Shown here: piece after piece, positions 10,183 through 19,420 of the stretch
How the letters are laid out: every line of letters starts with the position of its first letter
Position numbering within the stretch: the first letter of the stretch is position 1
DNA from: Nemertoderma westbladi
Lineage: Eukaryota; Xenacoelomorpha; Nemertodermatida; Nemertodermatidae
Assembly (NCBI GenBank): GCA_032718475.1
Contig: JAUCBJ010006885.1
Coordinates: 1 to 64,000, forward strand
DNA length: 64,000 nucleotides
Direction of reading: 5' to 3'
Made by a program: the position numbers and the translations under genes
The notes under the pieces: generated by a model
The model's database searches: none
Seen by the model: only the letters and a program-made list of their open reading frames with translations
What the model was told of the DNA's origin: nothing

Positions 10183-12006
10183 TTATTTTAGAGTAACGCT
10201 GACCACTGACACCGGATCCCAAGGTTTATCGTTCTTATTATTAGTCGGAACTTCACTGATCCGTTGACACACGTCCATCCCCCTGGTAACCCGCCCAAAC
10301 ACTGTGTGCTTCCCGTCCAACCAGGACGCGGGAACTATAGTTATAAAGAACTGACTGCCGTTCGAGTTGGGCCCCGCGTTCGCCATAGAGACGGTATAAG
10401 GGCGGTCGTGTTTCAACTCGGAGTGAAACTCGTCCTCGAAATCGTCGCCCCAGATGGACTGGCCGCCGGTCCCGTTACCCGTCGGGTCCCCCGTCTGTAT
10501 CATAAAACTCTTTATAACCCGATGGAATATGTGTCCGTTGTAATAGCCGTTCCTGCTGTGCACACTGAAGTTCTCCACAGTGCGAGGGCACTCCTCGGGG
10601 TGGAGTTTAACGAATATGTCCCCCATCGTTGTGTGGAGTATCGCCGCGTCCGCCAGCTGTCCGTGTTCCAACTCAATGGCCGCGATCTGATCCTCCTTAC
10701 TCGGTTTCTCGTTAAACACGTCGCGTTCCGCGGCGTTCGGGCCTTTAATCTCCCCGGGGGATCGATGCGAGAAAATATAGAAGCGGTTCTTCTTATAGGC
10801 GGTGCAGAATATCGATGGATCGGGTTGGAGGTTGTCGAGGATCGGGTTGTCCGAGGATTGTACGCCGAGGGCGACGGAAGATCGGAGTTTATTCGGGATC
10901 CCTTGGTAGAGAGAAAGAGAGAGAATCCGTAAGGATTCCGGTCTCCCGATGATGCGAGACAACGTGTTGCTGTGGAGATTCACTACTTTTATACCGAATA
11001 GAGTCGGGTATAACAGAAAGTTTCCGCTCTCGTCGAATATTAAGCGAGTCAGGTTCTCGTCGAGTTTATCCAGCTCTCGTTCCGTAGCCATCCGGCGTCC
11101 GAACTCCATGTCACCCAGCTGCGGTTTTATCTGCTGGTTCTCCAATGTCGTCTTTAACGTTTCGTCCAGAACACATTTTAACTTTCCGGTTAGAAATCGG
11201 AATACCCGAACGCGTCTATCCCGTGATAAAGTCGCCAAGAGTTTCCCGTCGGGACTGAAAGCGATCGCGGTTGCGAAGGTTTTACACTTTGCGAATTCGT
11301 ATAGATCTGTATCGGTTTTACAGCGGAAACGAATAACGCCCAGGGGTTGTTTATACTCGCCCTCGGCGCCCGACCAATATTCCAACATTCCCGATTCGTC
11401 AACCGATACTACAGTCCGGAAAACTGCGTTAAATCGGAGGCATTTCACCGGAAACTTATGCAGCGAATCCAGAATGTGGATGGGAGTGTTAGAACCGCGG
11501 GCGTCGAATACATCGATACGACCAGATGATTTGTGGCAAATAGCCACGGCAGAAATCGCGTCTCCTGAGTTGAATATGAATTCACAAAGACTCGGTTCGA
11601 AGTCCAATCGCATCATATTGATCATATCGAAGTTAATTACATCCCAGACCTTAAAACTTTTATCGCTACTTATAGAGCTGTATAGAGTCCCGTCCCAGCT
11701 GCACGACACGTCCGAAACGGCACCCAAATGTCCCCTGAAATGCTTCACGAACTCAACGCCATCATCTGTCTTCTTCCAGAACTTAACATGGCCGTCCAAG
11801 GAGGACGTTATTACGAAATCGGTTTTGGAACAAACGACGTGAGTGACGACATCTCGGTGCATGTAACTTGTCTCGTAAACTTCCGACGTCGGAATATTCT
11901 TGAGGAAGTGCTCTTCGTGTTGCAGTTTACGTCGTTTTTTAATCGGACCCGCTTCGGTGGGTTTGGGGCCGACCCATTCATCATCACTACCACTACCGGT
12001 AGCCAT
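10183..12006 (-). CDS. PPWD1: PPWD1: WD40-repeat plus cyclophilin-type peptidyl-prolyl isomerase
   Basis: This 607-residue protein matches PPWD1, a nuclear spliceosome-associated cyclophilin (human protein about 646 aa). After an acidic/basic N terminus (SDDEW, KKRRK), WD40 repeats run from about residue 48 to 290 (HVKFWKK, SFKVWDV, RRVRVF), followed by a linker. The cyclophilin domain is at about 453-607. Catalytic and binding residues corresponding to cyclophilin A R55, F60, Q63, Q111, F113, W121 and H126 are all present (FHRVIKSFMIQTGD, NGSQFFIT, WLDGKHTVFG), so it should be an active isomerase. The start is secure: an in-frame TAA directly precedes the ATG. The coding sequence has no intron, whereas vertebrate PPWD1 is multi-exon, so this is either lineage-wide intron loss or an expressed retrocopy. 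No frameshift was seen, arguing against a dead pseudogene. Confidence 0.96.
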   Translation of the reverse strand: MATGSGSDDEWVGPKPTEAGPIKKRRKLQHEEHFLKNIPTSEVYETSYMHRDVVTHVVCSKTDFVITSSLDGHVKFWKKTDDGVEFVKHFRGHLGAVSDVSCSWDGTLYSSISSDKSFKVWDVINFDMINMMRLDFEPSLCEFIFNSGDAISAVAICHKSSGRIDVFDARGSNTPIHILDSLHKFPVKCLRFNAVFRTVVSVDESGMLEYWSGAEGEYKQPLGVIRFRCKTDTDLYEFAKCKTFATAIAFSPDGKLLATLSRDRRVRVFRFLTGKLKCVLDETLKTTLENQQIKPQLGDMEFGRRMATERELDKLDENLTRLIFDESGNFLLYPTLFGIKVVNLHSNTLSRIIGRPESLRILSLSLYQGIPNKLRSSVALGVQSSDNPILDNLQPDPSIFCTAYKKNRFYIFSHRSPGEIKGPNAAERDVFNEKPSKEDQIAAIELEHGQLADAAILHTTMGDIFVKLHPEECPRTVENFSVHSRNGYYNGHIFHRVIKSFMIQTGDPTGNGTGGQSIWGDDFEDEFHSELKHDRPYTVSMANAGPNSNGSQFFITIVPASWLDGKHTVFGRVTRGMDVCQRISEVPTNNKNDKPWDPVSVVSVTLK

Positions 12007-12123
12007 TTATTTCAGTACCGGTACCAATTTCTATAGGCCTATTTAAATTATGTGTACGATACAGTACAGCAGTAGGCCCCAACAAATTATAATCTGTAAA
12101 ATAGAGAAGAAGGAAGTCTGGTA

Positions 12124-12132
12124 CCGGAAGTG
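12124..12132 (-). promoter_or_regulatory. ETS-type motif upstream of PPWD1
   Basis: CCGGAAGTG, the ETS/GABP consensus typical of housekeeping promoters, lies about 118 bp upstream of the PPWD1 ATG. A TGACG half-site (TCCGTCACGG) is just beyond it. A pyrimidine tract ending TTTTACAG (minus strand, about 12095-12115) could instead be a 5'UTR splice acceptor. Which one applies is not decidable here. Confidence 0.35.
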
Positions 12133-12185
12133 GTGATCCGTCACGGTTAGACAGTTAGAGGGAAAATCAGGTTGGGTGCAACCTC

Positions 12186-12534
12186 TTCGCCGCGTCCAAC
12201 CTTCGACCGGGAGAAACCTTCGCCCGCAATGCAATCTTCACCCGCAAGCAACCTTCGCCCAATAAGATTTTCGTTAGTAACCATTTTAGTTACGGTACCA
12301 ATTGAGGGGAAGGAGCAGGTTACAGAGTCGGCTTTTTCTAACAAAAACAATAATCGATGTTGTTACCAATTGAGAGAAAGGAGCAGGTTACAGAGACGGC
12401 TATTTCTAACAAAAAAATCATTGTTTAGTGGGCGAAGGTTTCCGCCGGGCAATATTTGCTCATTTTGAGGGCCCGTTGCCGTCAATTGCTCCGGGTGAAG
12501 ATTGCTCCGGGCGAAAATTGGACGCGGCCGAAGC
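12186..12534. repeat. Imperfect inverted repeat with CTTCGCCC motifs, enclosing a direct repeat
   Basis: The left arm (about 12186-12270, GCCGCGTCCAACCTTCG ... CAACCTTCGCCC) is mirrored by the right arm (about 12430-12534, GGGCGAAGGTTTCCGCC ... TTGGACGCGGC). Each arm is itself a degenerate series of a roughly 17 bp motif (aaccttcgcccgcaag-like). The loop contains two ~75 bp direct copies (about 12297-12355 and 12365-12415) of a dispersed repeat with AAGGAGCAGGTTACAGAG. It lies just upstream of PPWD1 and may be a small non-autonomous transposon. Confidence 0.6.
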
Positions 12535-12659
12535 TTTCTCACGGGCATAGTTTGCTGCGTAGCGAGAATTAAGAATGGGTGTAGGACTGTAGGGTACATG
12601 AATTAAGACACTTTGTTCCGGGTATAAATTTTCTGTCAAGGTTACCAATGGAAGGAGGA

Positions 12660-13165
12660 AAGGAAGGAAGCGACCAGGAACACCGACACTGTAACCCCCT
12701 TCCTTTCAAATGATTGGTATGTCGACAATGTAACTAGTCTTATTCAGTATCGTTTATATTGTTTTGGTTAGAAAACTCCGCCTCTGTAATCAGCTCTTTT
12801 TCCATTATTATTGTATCGTTTATTGTTTTTGTTAGAAAACTCCGCCTCTGTAGCCTGCTCCTTTCCCATTATTGGTGTATATTTTCTGTATCGACCATGT
12901 AACCAGTTTTAATGAGTATCGTTTATTGATTTGGTTAGAAAACACTGCAACTTGTAACCTGTATTACAATTTATTGAGTATCGTTTATTAAACACCATGC
13001 GAGCACTGCACCCTAACCAGTTCCTTTCCCATGGATGGTGTATTTTCTGTATCGACCATGTAACCAGTTTTGCTTCCCTTCCTTTTGTAACGCAGGAAGG
13101 AAGGATAACACAGACACCTTAACCTGTTCCTTTCCAATGATTGGTATATTATCATATCGATAAAA
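12660..13165. repeat. Degenerate ~75-115 bp tandem block of a dispersed repeat
   Basis: Four to five diverged copies share 'gagtatcgtttattgttttgg', 'ttagaaaactccgcctctgtaa' and 'cctgctcctttccca', in the opposite orientation to the copies at 12297-12415. Two copies also share GGTGTATTTTCTGTATCGAC and CATGTAACCAGTTTT. Related pieces occur at 9966-10015 and 52740-53000. Confidence 0.65.
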
Positions 13166-13329
13166 TAACTACAGGATGGTAAACAAAACCTGTACCCATG
13201 TAAAGTGCTATAAAAACTTTAATTTGTATGAAAACACATCAAAATTTTGTAGTCGGACATTAGAATAAATATCAATCTATAGAGCATTTCACGAAATGAA
13301 ATTTCGAGAAATACACATTTCAATTATAC

Positions 13330-14215
13330 GAGAAAATTGCTGATCACTCGGCTACACTCCTCTGTCGTAATCTGTCTCATGTTGTGCTGAATATCGGACT
13401 TCAGCTCAACAACAGTTATCGGTTAGCATCTATGGACGTTGGCCTTCAGGTAGGCCTAATCCCAGAGGAAAATGTCTGATGGACATAAGACCAGGTGAAT
13501 GAGGACGAGGAGCCCACTCTGGTTCCAACCCAGGACTTATGACTCTACATGCGACTACACACACATCCAGAGTGATTTTTGAGCCATTTTTTGGACGCAT
13601 TAGCGGTGTGAGGAGTGGCACCATCAGATTCGATTCCTCTCATTTTATTGTGTTCTATACCCAGTACTTATCAGGATCTCGACTGTAACTGGATGAATTG
13701 ATTTTGAATCTATTTCCTTTACCATAAAAAACGTTCCTACAGTATCAAGCCATGTCAGCTAATTGCTGCCCAAGCCGAACACTTCTGAGGGTGAAGTGGC
13801 CTCTCCAACACCTCGTCTGGTTTCTGGCAACCCTAGAAAATGCAGTTCTTAAGAGTTGACATGGCTAGTAAGTTCAAAGTGAGCCTCATCAGAAAAACAG
13901 ACATTATAGGTTTTGTCAGTTATTAGACGTCAGACGTTCAGAAAGTCTGGACAACGTTTACACTTGGAGACAAACCATGTTTAGCCTCGTTTAGTTTTAT
14001 CAGATTCTCCCAACGCTTGTTTGATCTGAATGTGGTAAGGGTAAAGTTTAAGATCTTTATGGAGAACATTTAGGAGAGTACCACGTTTTATCCAAGCTGT
14101 TGGCTGCGACGACGTGTTGACAACTTGGGGTTCGACTGAATAGATTCGTTTACCTAAGAAATCACATCTGGGGTTAGTTTTAATTTTCGCCCTGAATGCG
14201 TTGGTCGGTGTATAG
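13330..14215 (-). pseudogene. Tc3/mariner-type (IS630 superfamily) transposase remnant
   Basis: Reading the minus strand across several frames gives the ordered landmarks of an invertebrate Tc3-like transposase. The helix-turn-helix part reads NPKLSTRRRSQQLG and LHKDLKLYPY. The catalytic core has FSDEAHFELTSHVN (first Asp), QSDGATPHTANASKKWL (second Asp) and a degraded 'WAPRPHSPGL' corresponding to the WPPRSPDL block with the third acidic residue lost. The tail is like LKANVHRC ... VVELKSDIQHNMRQI. In-frame stops and frameshifts break it throughout. No flanking terminal repeats were found. Confidence 0.85.
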
Positions 14216-14270
14216 ATTTAGACTTCGGTTTTAAGACACTTCCATGTTTTCGAAACTTCTTAACCCTCCC

Positions 14271-15148
14271 ATTATTGTTGACTTACATGGAATATCTATC
14301 TCAACCCACCCATTTATTGTTGACTTACATGGAATATCTATCTCAACCCACCCATTTATTGTTGACTTACATGGAATATCTATCTCAACCCACCCATTAT
14401 TGTTGACTTACATGGATTATCTATCTCAACCCACCCATTTATTGTTGACTTACATGGAATATCTATCTCAACCCACCCATTAATTGTTGACTTACATGGA
14501 TCTATCTCAACCCACCCATTTATTGTTGACTTACATGGAATATCTATCTCAATCCACCCATTTATTGTTGACTTACATGGAATATCTATCTCAACCCACC
14601 CATTATTGTTGACTTACATGGATTATCTATCTCAACCCACCCATTTATTGTTGACTTACATGGAATATCTATCTCAACCCACCCATTTATTGTTGACTTA
14701 CATGGAATATCTATCTCAACCCACCCATTTATTGTTGACTTACATGGAATATCTATCTCAACCCACCCATTTATTGTTGACTTACATGGAATATCTATCT
14801 CAACCCACCCATTCATTGTTGACTTACATGGAGTATCTATCTCAACCCACCCATTTATTGTTGACTTACATGGAATATCTATCTCAACCCACCCATTTAT
14901 TGTTGACTTACATGGAATATCTATCTCAACCCACCCATTTATTGTTGACTTACATGGAATATCTATCTCAACCCACCCATTTATTGTTGACTTACATGGA
15001 ATATCTATCTCAACCCACCCATTTATTGTTGACTTACATGGAATATCTATCTCAACCCACCCATTTATTGTTGACTTACATGGATTATCTATCTCAACCC
15101 ACCCATTTATTGTTGACTTACATGGAATATCTATCTCAACCCACCCAT
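14271..15148. repeat. 42 bp minisatellite array, block 1
   Basis: About 21 copies of a 42 bp unit (TTATTGTTGACTTACATGG, AATATCTATCTCAACCCACCC). Because 42 is a multiple of three, both strands stay open for nearly 190 codons (repeating LLLTYMEYLSQPTH on plus, GWVEIDIPCKSTIN on minus). These frames have no gene context. The same family resumes at 16211. Confidence 0.95.
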
Positions 15149-15280
15149 CAAACATGGAATACTTACATGTAATTCTTTCTTTAACTGAGCTGTTTTCTTA
15201 TGGTTTATACCATTTTATCATTTGTAAATTTCATGTCAATAGATATTGTTATTCTTTAAACTCATTTTTTTATATATATA

Positions 15281-15326
15281 TACTACTACTACAACTACTA
15301 TTTGGTATGCTGCATTGCAGCTGCAT

Positions 15327-15363
<37 letters not shown>

Positions 15364-15711
15364 AGAATGCTGTGCCGGCTTTTCGACAAAATTGCGCCGC
15401 CACAACTCCCTATCACCCATGACATTTGCTAGATCATCCGCATCTTCAAGGCCAGTGTCCTTTAAGATGCGTCTCAAGAACGTCATAGGCTGTCCATCCT
15501 TCTTATTTTCTCCTTAGCGCCGCCAAAGATCAAGATTGTATTCTGCAAAGCGGAGGCGGCTTTGTTCAAGTCCCAAGCTTGATAGGATCAATCGGAGACC
15601 TCCAATATAATATTATAGTATCTGACGGTAGATGTGTTCATTGTACTTGACACAATGAATCCGGCGTAGCATTCTTGTGAATGTGCCATACAGAGATTCT
15701 CGGCAGTTAGA
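15281..15711 (-). mobile_element. RTE-type LINE fragment, 3' end (copy 1)
   Basis: It matches the 3' end of the intact RTE element at 34771-38537 in the same orientation: (TAC)n tail, then 'tatgctgcattgcagctgca', 'agaatgctgtgccggctt', 'cgccacaactccctatcaccc' and so on. A (TA)n run at about 15328-15361 interrupts the match, and small deletions break the frame. The copy is 5' truncated near the sequence encoding 'LTAED'. It lies between the two 42 bp blocks. Confidence 0.87.
15328..15361. repeat. (TA)n microsatellite inside RTE copy 1
   Basis: About 16-17 TA dinucleotides interrupt the LINE 3' region where the intact copy has only a short T/A stretch (gcatttttaagaatg). Confidence 0.9.
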
Positions 15712-16210
15712 TTTATTGAAAGACATCTATATATTCCCCATGTCGTATTAGAATGGATTATTGTTGAATAGTGTAAACCATCGGACATATTACACTTTTT
15801 TTAAACTTTATTAATTTATATATTCAATTGCACAGTGCACCAAAGGAGAGGAGAGTTTGAATGCGCCTGAATTTAATGTTAATATAACATCTAAATGCAA
15901 ATGTTTTTTCGATGTTAAGAAATAACACAAAAGCAACGATATAAATAAACACTATGCCATCGTTATTTTAATGTCAATAAAAACGCAATAATAATGTCAC
16001 TAAATAACGAATGATATATGTAACCATCCTGGCTTTGTTATTTAATGTTATTAAAAACGAAATAATAACGTTAGTAGATAACGTCATATTTCTTGGCCAA
16101 TTTACAGTTTTTTTATCATTAATCTAACAATTTCAAATAATGTTATATATGTCATTAAATAACATTTTAATAACAGCTTTTTACAACAATTTACATTGTT
16201 TGCAGGGTAA
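15712..16210. other. AT-rich spacer, no gene recognised
   Basis: Recurrent short 'taacgttatt' and 'attaaataac' motifs, but no coding frame or RNA gene seen. Together with 15149-15711 it splits the 42 bp array. Confidence 0.5.
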
Positions 16211-16989
16211 TTGTTGACTTACATGGAATATCTATCTCAACCCACCCATTTATTGTTGACTTACATGGAATATCTATCTCAACCCACCCATTTATTGTTG
16301 ACTTACATGGAATATCTATCTCAACCCACCCATTTATTGTTGACTTACATGGAATATCTATCTCAACCCACCCATTTATTGTTGACTTACATGGAATATC
16401 TATCTCAACCCACCCATTTATTGTTGACTTACATGGAATATCTATCTCAACCCACCCATTTATTGTTGACTTACATGGAATATCTATCTCAACCCACCCA
16501 TTTATTGTTGACTTACATGGAATATCTATCTCAACCCACCCATTTATTGTTGACTTACATGGAATATCTATCTCAACCCACCCATTTATTGTTGACTTAC
16601 ATGGAATATCTATCTCAACCCACCCATTCATTGTTGACTTACATGGAATATCTATCTCAACCCACCCATTTATTGTTGACTTACATGGAATATCTATCTC
16701 AACCCACCCATTTATTGTTGACTTACATGGAATATCTATCTCAACCCACCCATTCATTGTTGACTTACATGGAATATCTATCTCAACCCACCCATTTATT
16801 GTTGACTTACATGGAATATCTATCTCAACCCACCCATTTATTGTTGACTTACATGGAATATCTATCTCAACCCGCCCATTTATTGTTGACTTACATGGAG
16901 TATCTATCTCAACCCACCCATTTATTGTTGACTTACATGGAATATCTATCTCAACCCACCCATTTATTGTTGACTTACATGAAATATCT
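16211..16989. repeat. 42 bp minisatellite array, block 2
   Basis: About 18.5 copies of the same unit and orientation as 14271-15148, with higher copy-to-copy identity. It ends in a partial unit 22 bp before the foldback element's target duplication. Confidence 0.95.
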
Positions 16990-17019
16990 GTAGTTAGACA
17001 ATGAAACTTGTTCTGGTTC

Positions 17020-17320
17020 GGGTATAACTTTTCGCCGTATCCGTATCCGTATCCGTATGCATTTGCCGTATCAGTATGCACATAGGCGTATGTGCGTATG
17101 TAATAGATTCCTATGGAGAATAATCCGTATGTGATTTTAAAGACTATGCATTGCGGACCAGTAAGAAGTGCACAGCACACATGCAGTCTGAAGACAGGTA
17201 GGCCTACTTAAAAGCGATATGATTTAAAGAGTGCGGCTGCCGCTACCTAATGGCAAATAAACATTGTAGGTCCAGGATGAGTGACAGATGATGTCCTTCA
17301 GCCCCGGGATGCCCCACAGC
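17020..17320 (+). repeat. Foldback left arm
   Basis: Inverted partner of the non-hexamer part of 17778-19242. It contains the short ancestral-looking hexamer tract at about 17036-17060 (CCGTATCCGTATCCGTATCC), then CATAGG/GTATG-rich sequence and a unique segment. Confidence 0.82.
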
Positions 17321-17777
17321 GCTTGTTTTATTGTACTATAACTGACAACTGGCCGCCCGGTTGGACTTCGATTAATTACTGGCACCCGGTTGCACTCGCT
17401 GACACGTGGTTTGACTAACTGGCACAAGCAGGTTGGACTTGTTGGCACTTGGTTGCATATGGTTAACTAAATACTGGCTCCGAAACAGCGAAAGTAAAGG
17501 TACATATATTATATGTTAATAAATTCACAAAGAAGGACAGACTGACACGACGGTTTACGACGAGCTCTTTTAGCTCCATTGATTAATATCTGTGCGAATG
17601 TTTATTCCCTTAGCATTCTCATTGCTGCTTCTATCAGTCTATACTATGTTATTGCCATATACTGTAGCAACCAACAACATTCTATAGCCAGGTTGGTGGA
17701 AAAACATTTCAAAAATAAATCACGGTTGGCTAGTTTCCCAAGCGGCGTCAATAAGAGTTATGGTTAATAGGTACTGC

Positions 17778-19242
17778 ACTGCTGGCGCATCCCGGGGCTG
17801 GGGGACACCGGCTGTCACTCATCCTGGACCTTTCCTGCATTGTTTATTTGGCAAAAGGTAGCGGCAGCCACACTCTTTAAATCACTTAGCTTTAAGTAGG
17901 CCTACCTGTCTTCAGTCTGCATATGTGATGTGCACTTCTTACTGGTCCGTAATGCCTAATCTCTAAAATCACATATGGATTATTCTCCATAGGAATCCAT
18001 TACATACGCACATACGCGTATGTACATATGGATACGGAAAATGCATACGGATACGGATATGGATACGGATACGGATACGGATACGGATACGGATACGGAT
18101 ACGGATACGGATACGGATACGGATACGGATACGGATACGGATACGGATACGGATACGGATATCGGATACGGATACGGATACGGATACGGATACGGATACG
18201 GATACGGATACGGATACGGATACGGATACGGATACGGATACGGATACGGATACGGATACGGATACGGATACGGATACGGATACGGATACGGATACGGATA
18301 CGGATACGGATACGGATACGGATACGGATACGGATACGGATACGGATACGGATACGGATACGGATACGGATACGGATACGGATACGGATACGGATACGGA
18401 TACGGATACGGATACGGATACGGATACGGATACGGATACGGATACGGATACGGATACGGATACGGATACGGATACGGATACGGATACGGATACGGATACG
18501 GATACGGATACGGATACAGATACGGATACGGATACGGATACGGATGCGGATACAGATACGGATACAGATACGGATGTGGATACGGATACGGATACGGATA
18601 CGGATACGGATACGGATACGGATACGGATACGGATACGGATACGGATACGGATACGGATACGGATACGGATACGGATACGGATACGGATACGGATACGGA
18701 TACGGATACGGATACGGATACGGATACGGATACGGATACGGATACGGATACGGATATGGATACGGATACGGATACGGATACGGATACGGATACGGATACG
18801 GATACGGATACGGATACGGATACGGATACGGATACGGATACGGATACGGATACGGATACGGATACGGATACGGATACGGATACGGATACGGATACGGATA
18901 CGGATACGGATACGGATACGGATACGGATACGGATATGGATACGGATACGGATACGGATACGGATACGGATACGGATACGGATACGGATACGGATACGGA
19001 TACGGATACGGATACGGATACGGATACGGATACGGATACGGATACGGATACGGATACGGATACGGATACGGATACGGATACGGATACGGATACGGATACG
19101 GATACGGATACGGATACGGATACGGATACGGATACGGATACGGATACGGATACGGATACGGATACGGATACGGATACGGATACGGATACGGATACGGATA
19201 CGGATACGGATACGGATACAGATACGACGAAAAGTTATACCC
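17778..19242 (-). repeat. Foldback right arm (with expanded hexamer)
   Basis: The unique segment at about 17778-18045 is the diverged reverse complement of about 17050-17320. The arm is then lengthened by about 1.2 kb of hexamer before the terminal CGAAAAGTTATACCC. Confidence 0.82.
18046..19226. repeat. (GGATAC)n hexamer array
   Basis: About 197 copies of GGATAC (GTATCC on the other strand), almost perfect. Rare variants (GGATAT, GGATGC, AGATAC, GGATGTGG) cluster around 18517-18576 and recur singly near 18756 and 18936. One 5 bp slip occurs near 18160 (gatatcgg). All three plus frames are open (Gly-Tyr, Ile-Arg and Asp-Thr dipeptides), as expected of a hexamer without stops. Confidence 0.97.
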
Positions 19243-19420
19243 TTCTGGTACTGCGATCTGGTAATTCTATATGAAAGAGTTTTGAAGTAATTTTACACAG
19301 CAAAAGCTTTCTGGTCAGGTGTCGGAGACATTGGAATAAAGGGCAATGGAACAGATCGCAAATCTAAAGCGGAACAAATAACGCATGTAGTTTCCTTGGT
19401 AACATACCATAAATTCATTT

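Larger units (their letters stand above)
17020..19242. mobile_element. Foldback/MULE-like inverted-repeat transposon with hexamer array in one arm
   Basis: The ends are inverted copies: GGGTATAACTTTTCG at 17020 and CGAAAAGTTATACCC ending at 19242. They are flanked by 9 bp near-duplications (TTCTGGTTC at 17011-17019, TTCTGGTAC at 19243-19251). The left arm (about 17020-17320) is mirrored by the right arm (about 17778-19242), including CATACGGATTATTC-like, GTAGGCCTACCTGTCTTCAG and GTCACTCATCCTGGACC segments. The left arm has only about four GTATCC units; the right arm has about 197. No transposase frame lies in the ~460 bp centre, so it is non-autonomous. Long inverted repeats with a 9 bp duplication fit Mutator-like elements, but that class is inferred. 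Confidence 0.82.

Noticed and set aside
10264-12036. Plus-strand frames of 222 and 297 codons over PPWD1
   Set aside because: Antisense shadows of the conserved minus-strand gene.
14586-17180. Long frames on both strands over the 42 bp arrays
   Set aside because: A unit divisible by three without stops keeps both strands open; copies differ in non-synonymous as well as synonymous positions and there is no conserved start.
18046-19226. Telomere repeat
   Set aside because: GGATAC is not a known animal telomere unit (TTAGGG is usual), and the array is internal, within a transposon arm.
17020-19242. Helitron origin for the foldback
   Set aside because: Helitrons lack long inverted repeats and target duplications; both are present here.
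18020-19290. Three 230-420 codon frames encoding Gly-Tyr, Ile-Arg and Asp-Thr dipeptide repeats
   Set aside because: They are the three readings of one hexamer array without stops; there is no gene context and the array lies inside a foldback transposon.
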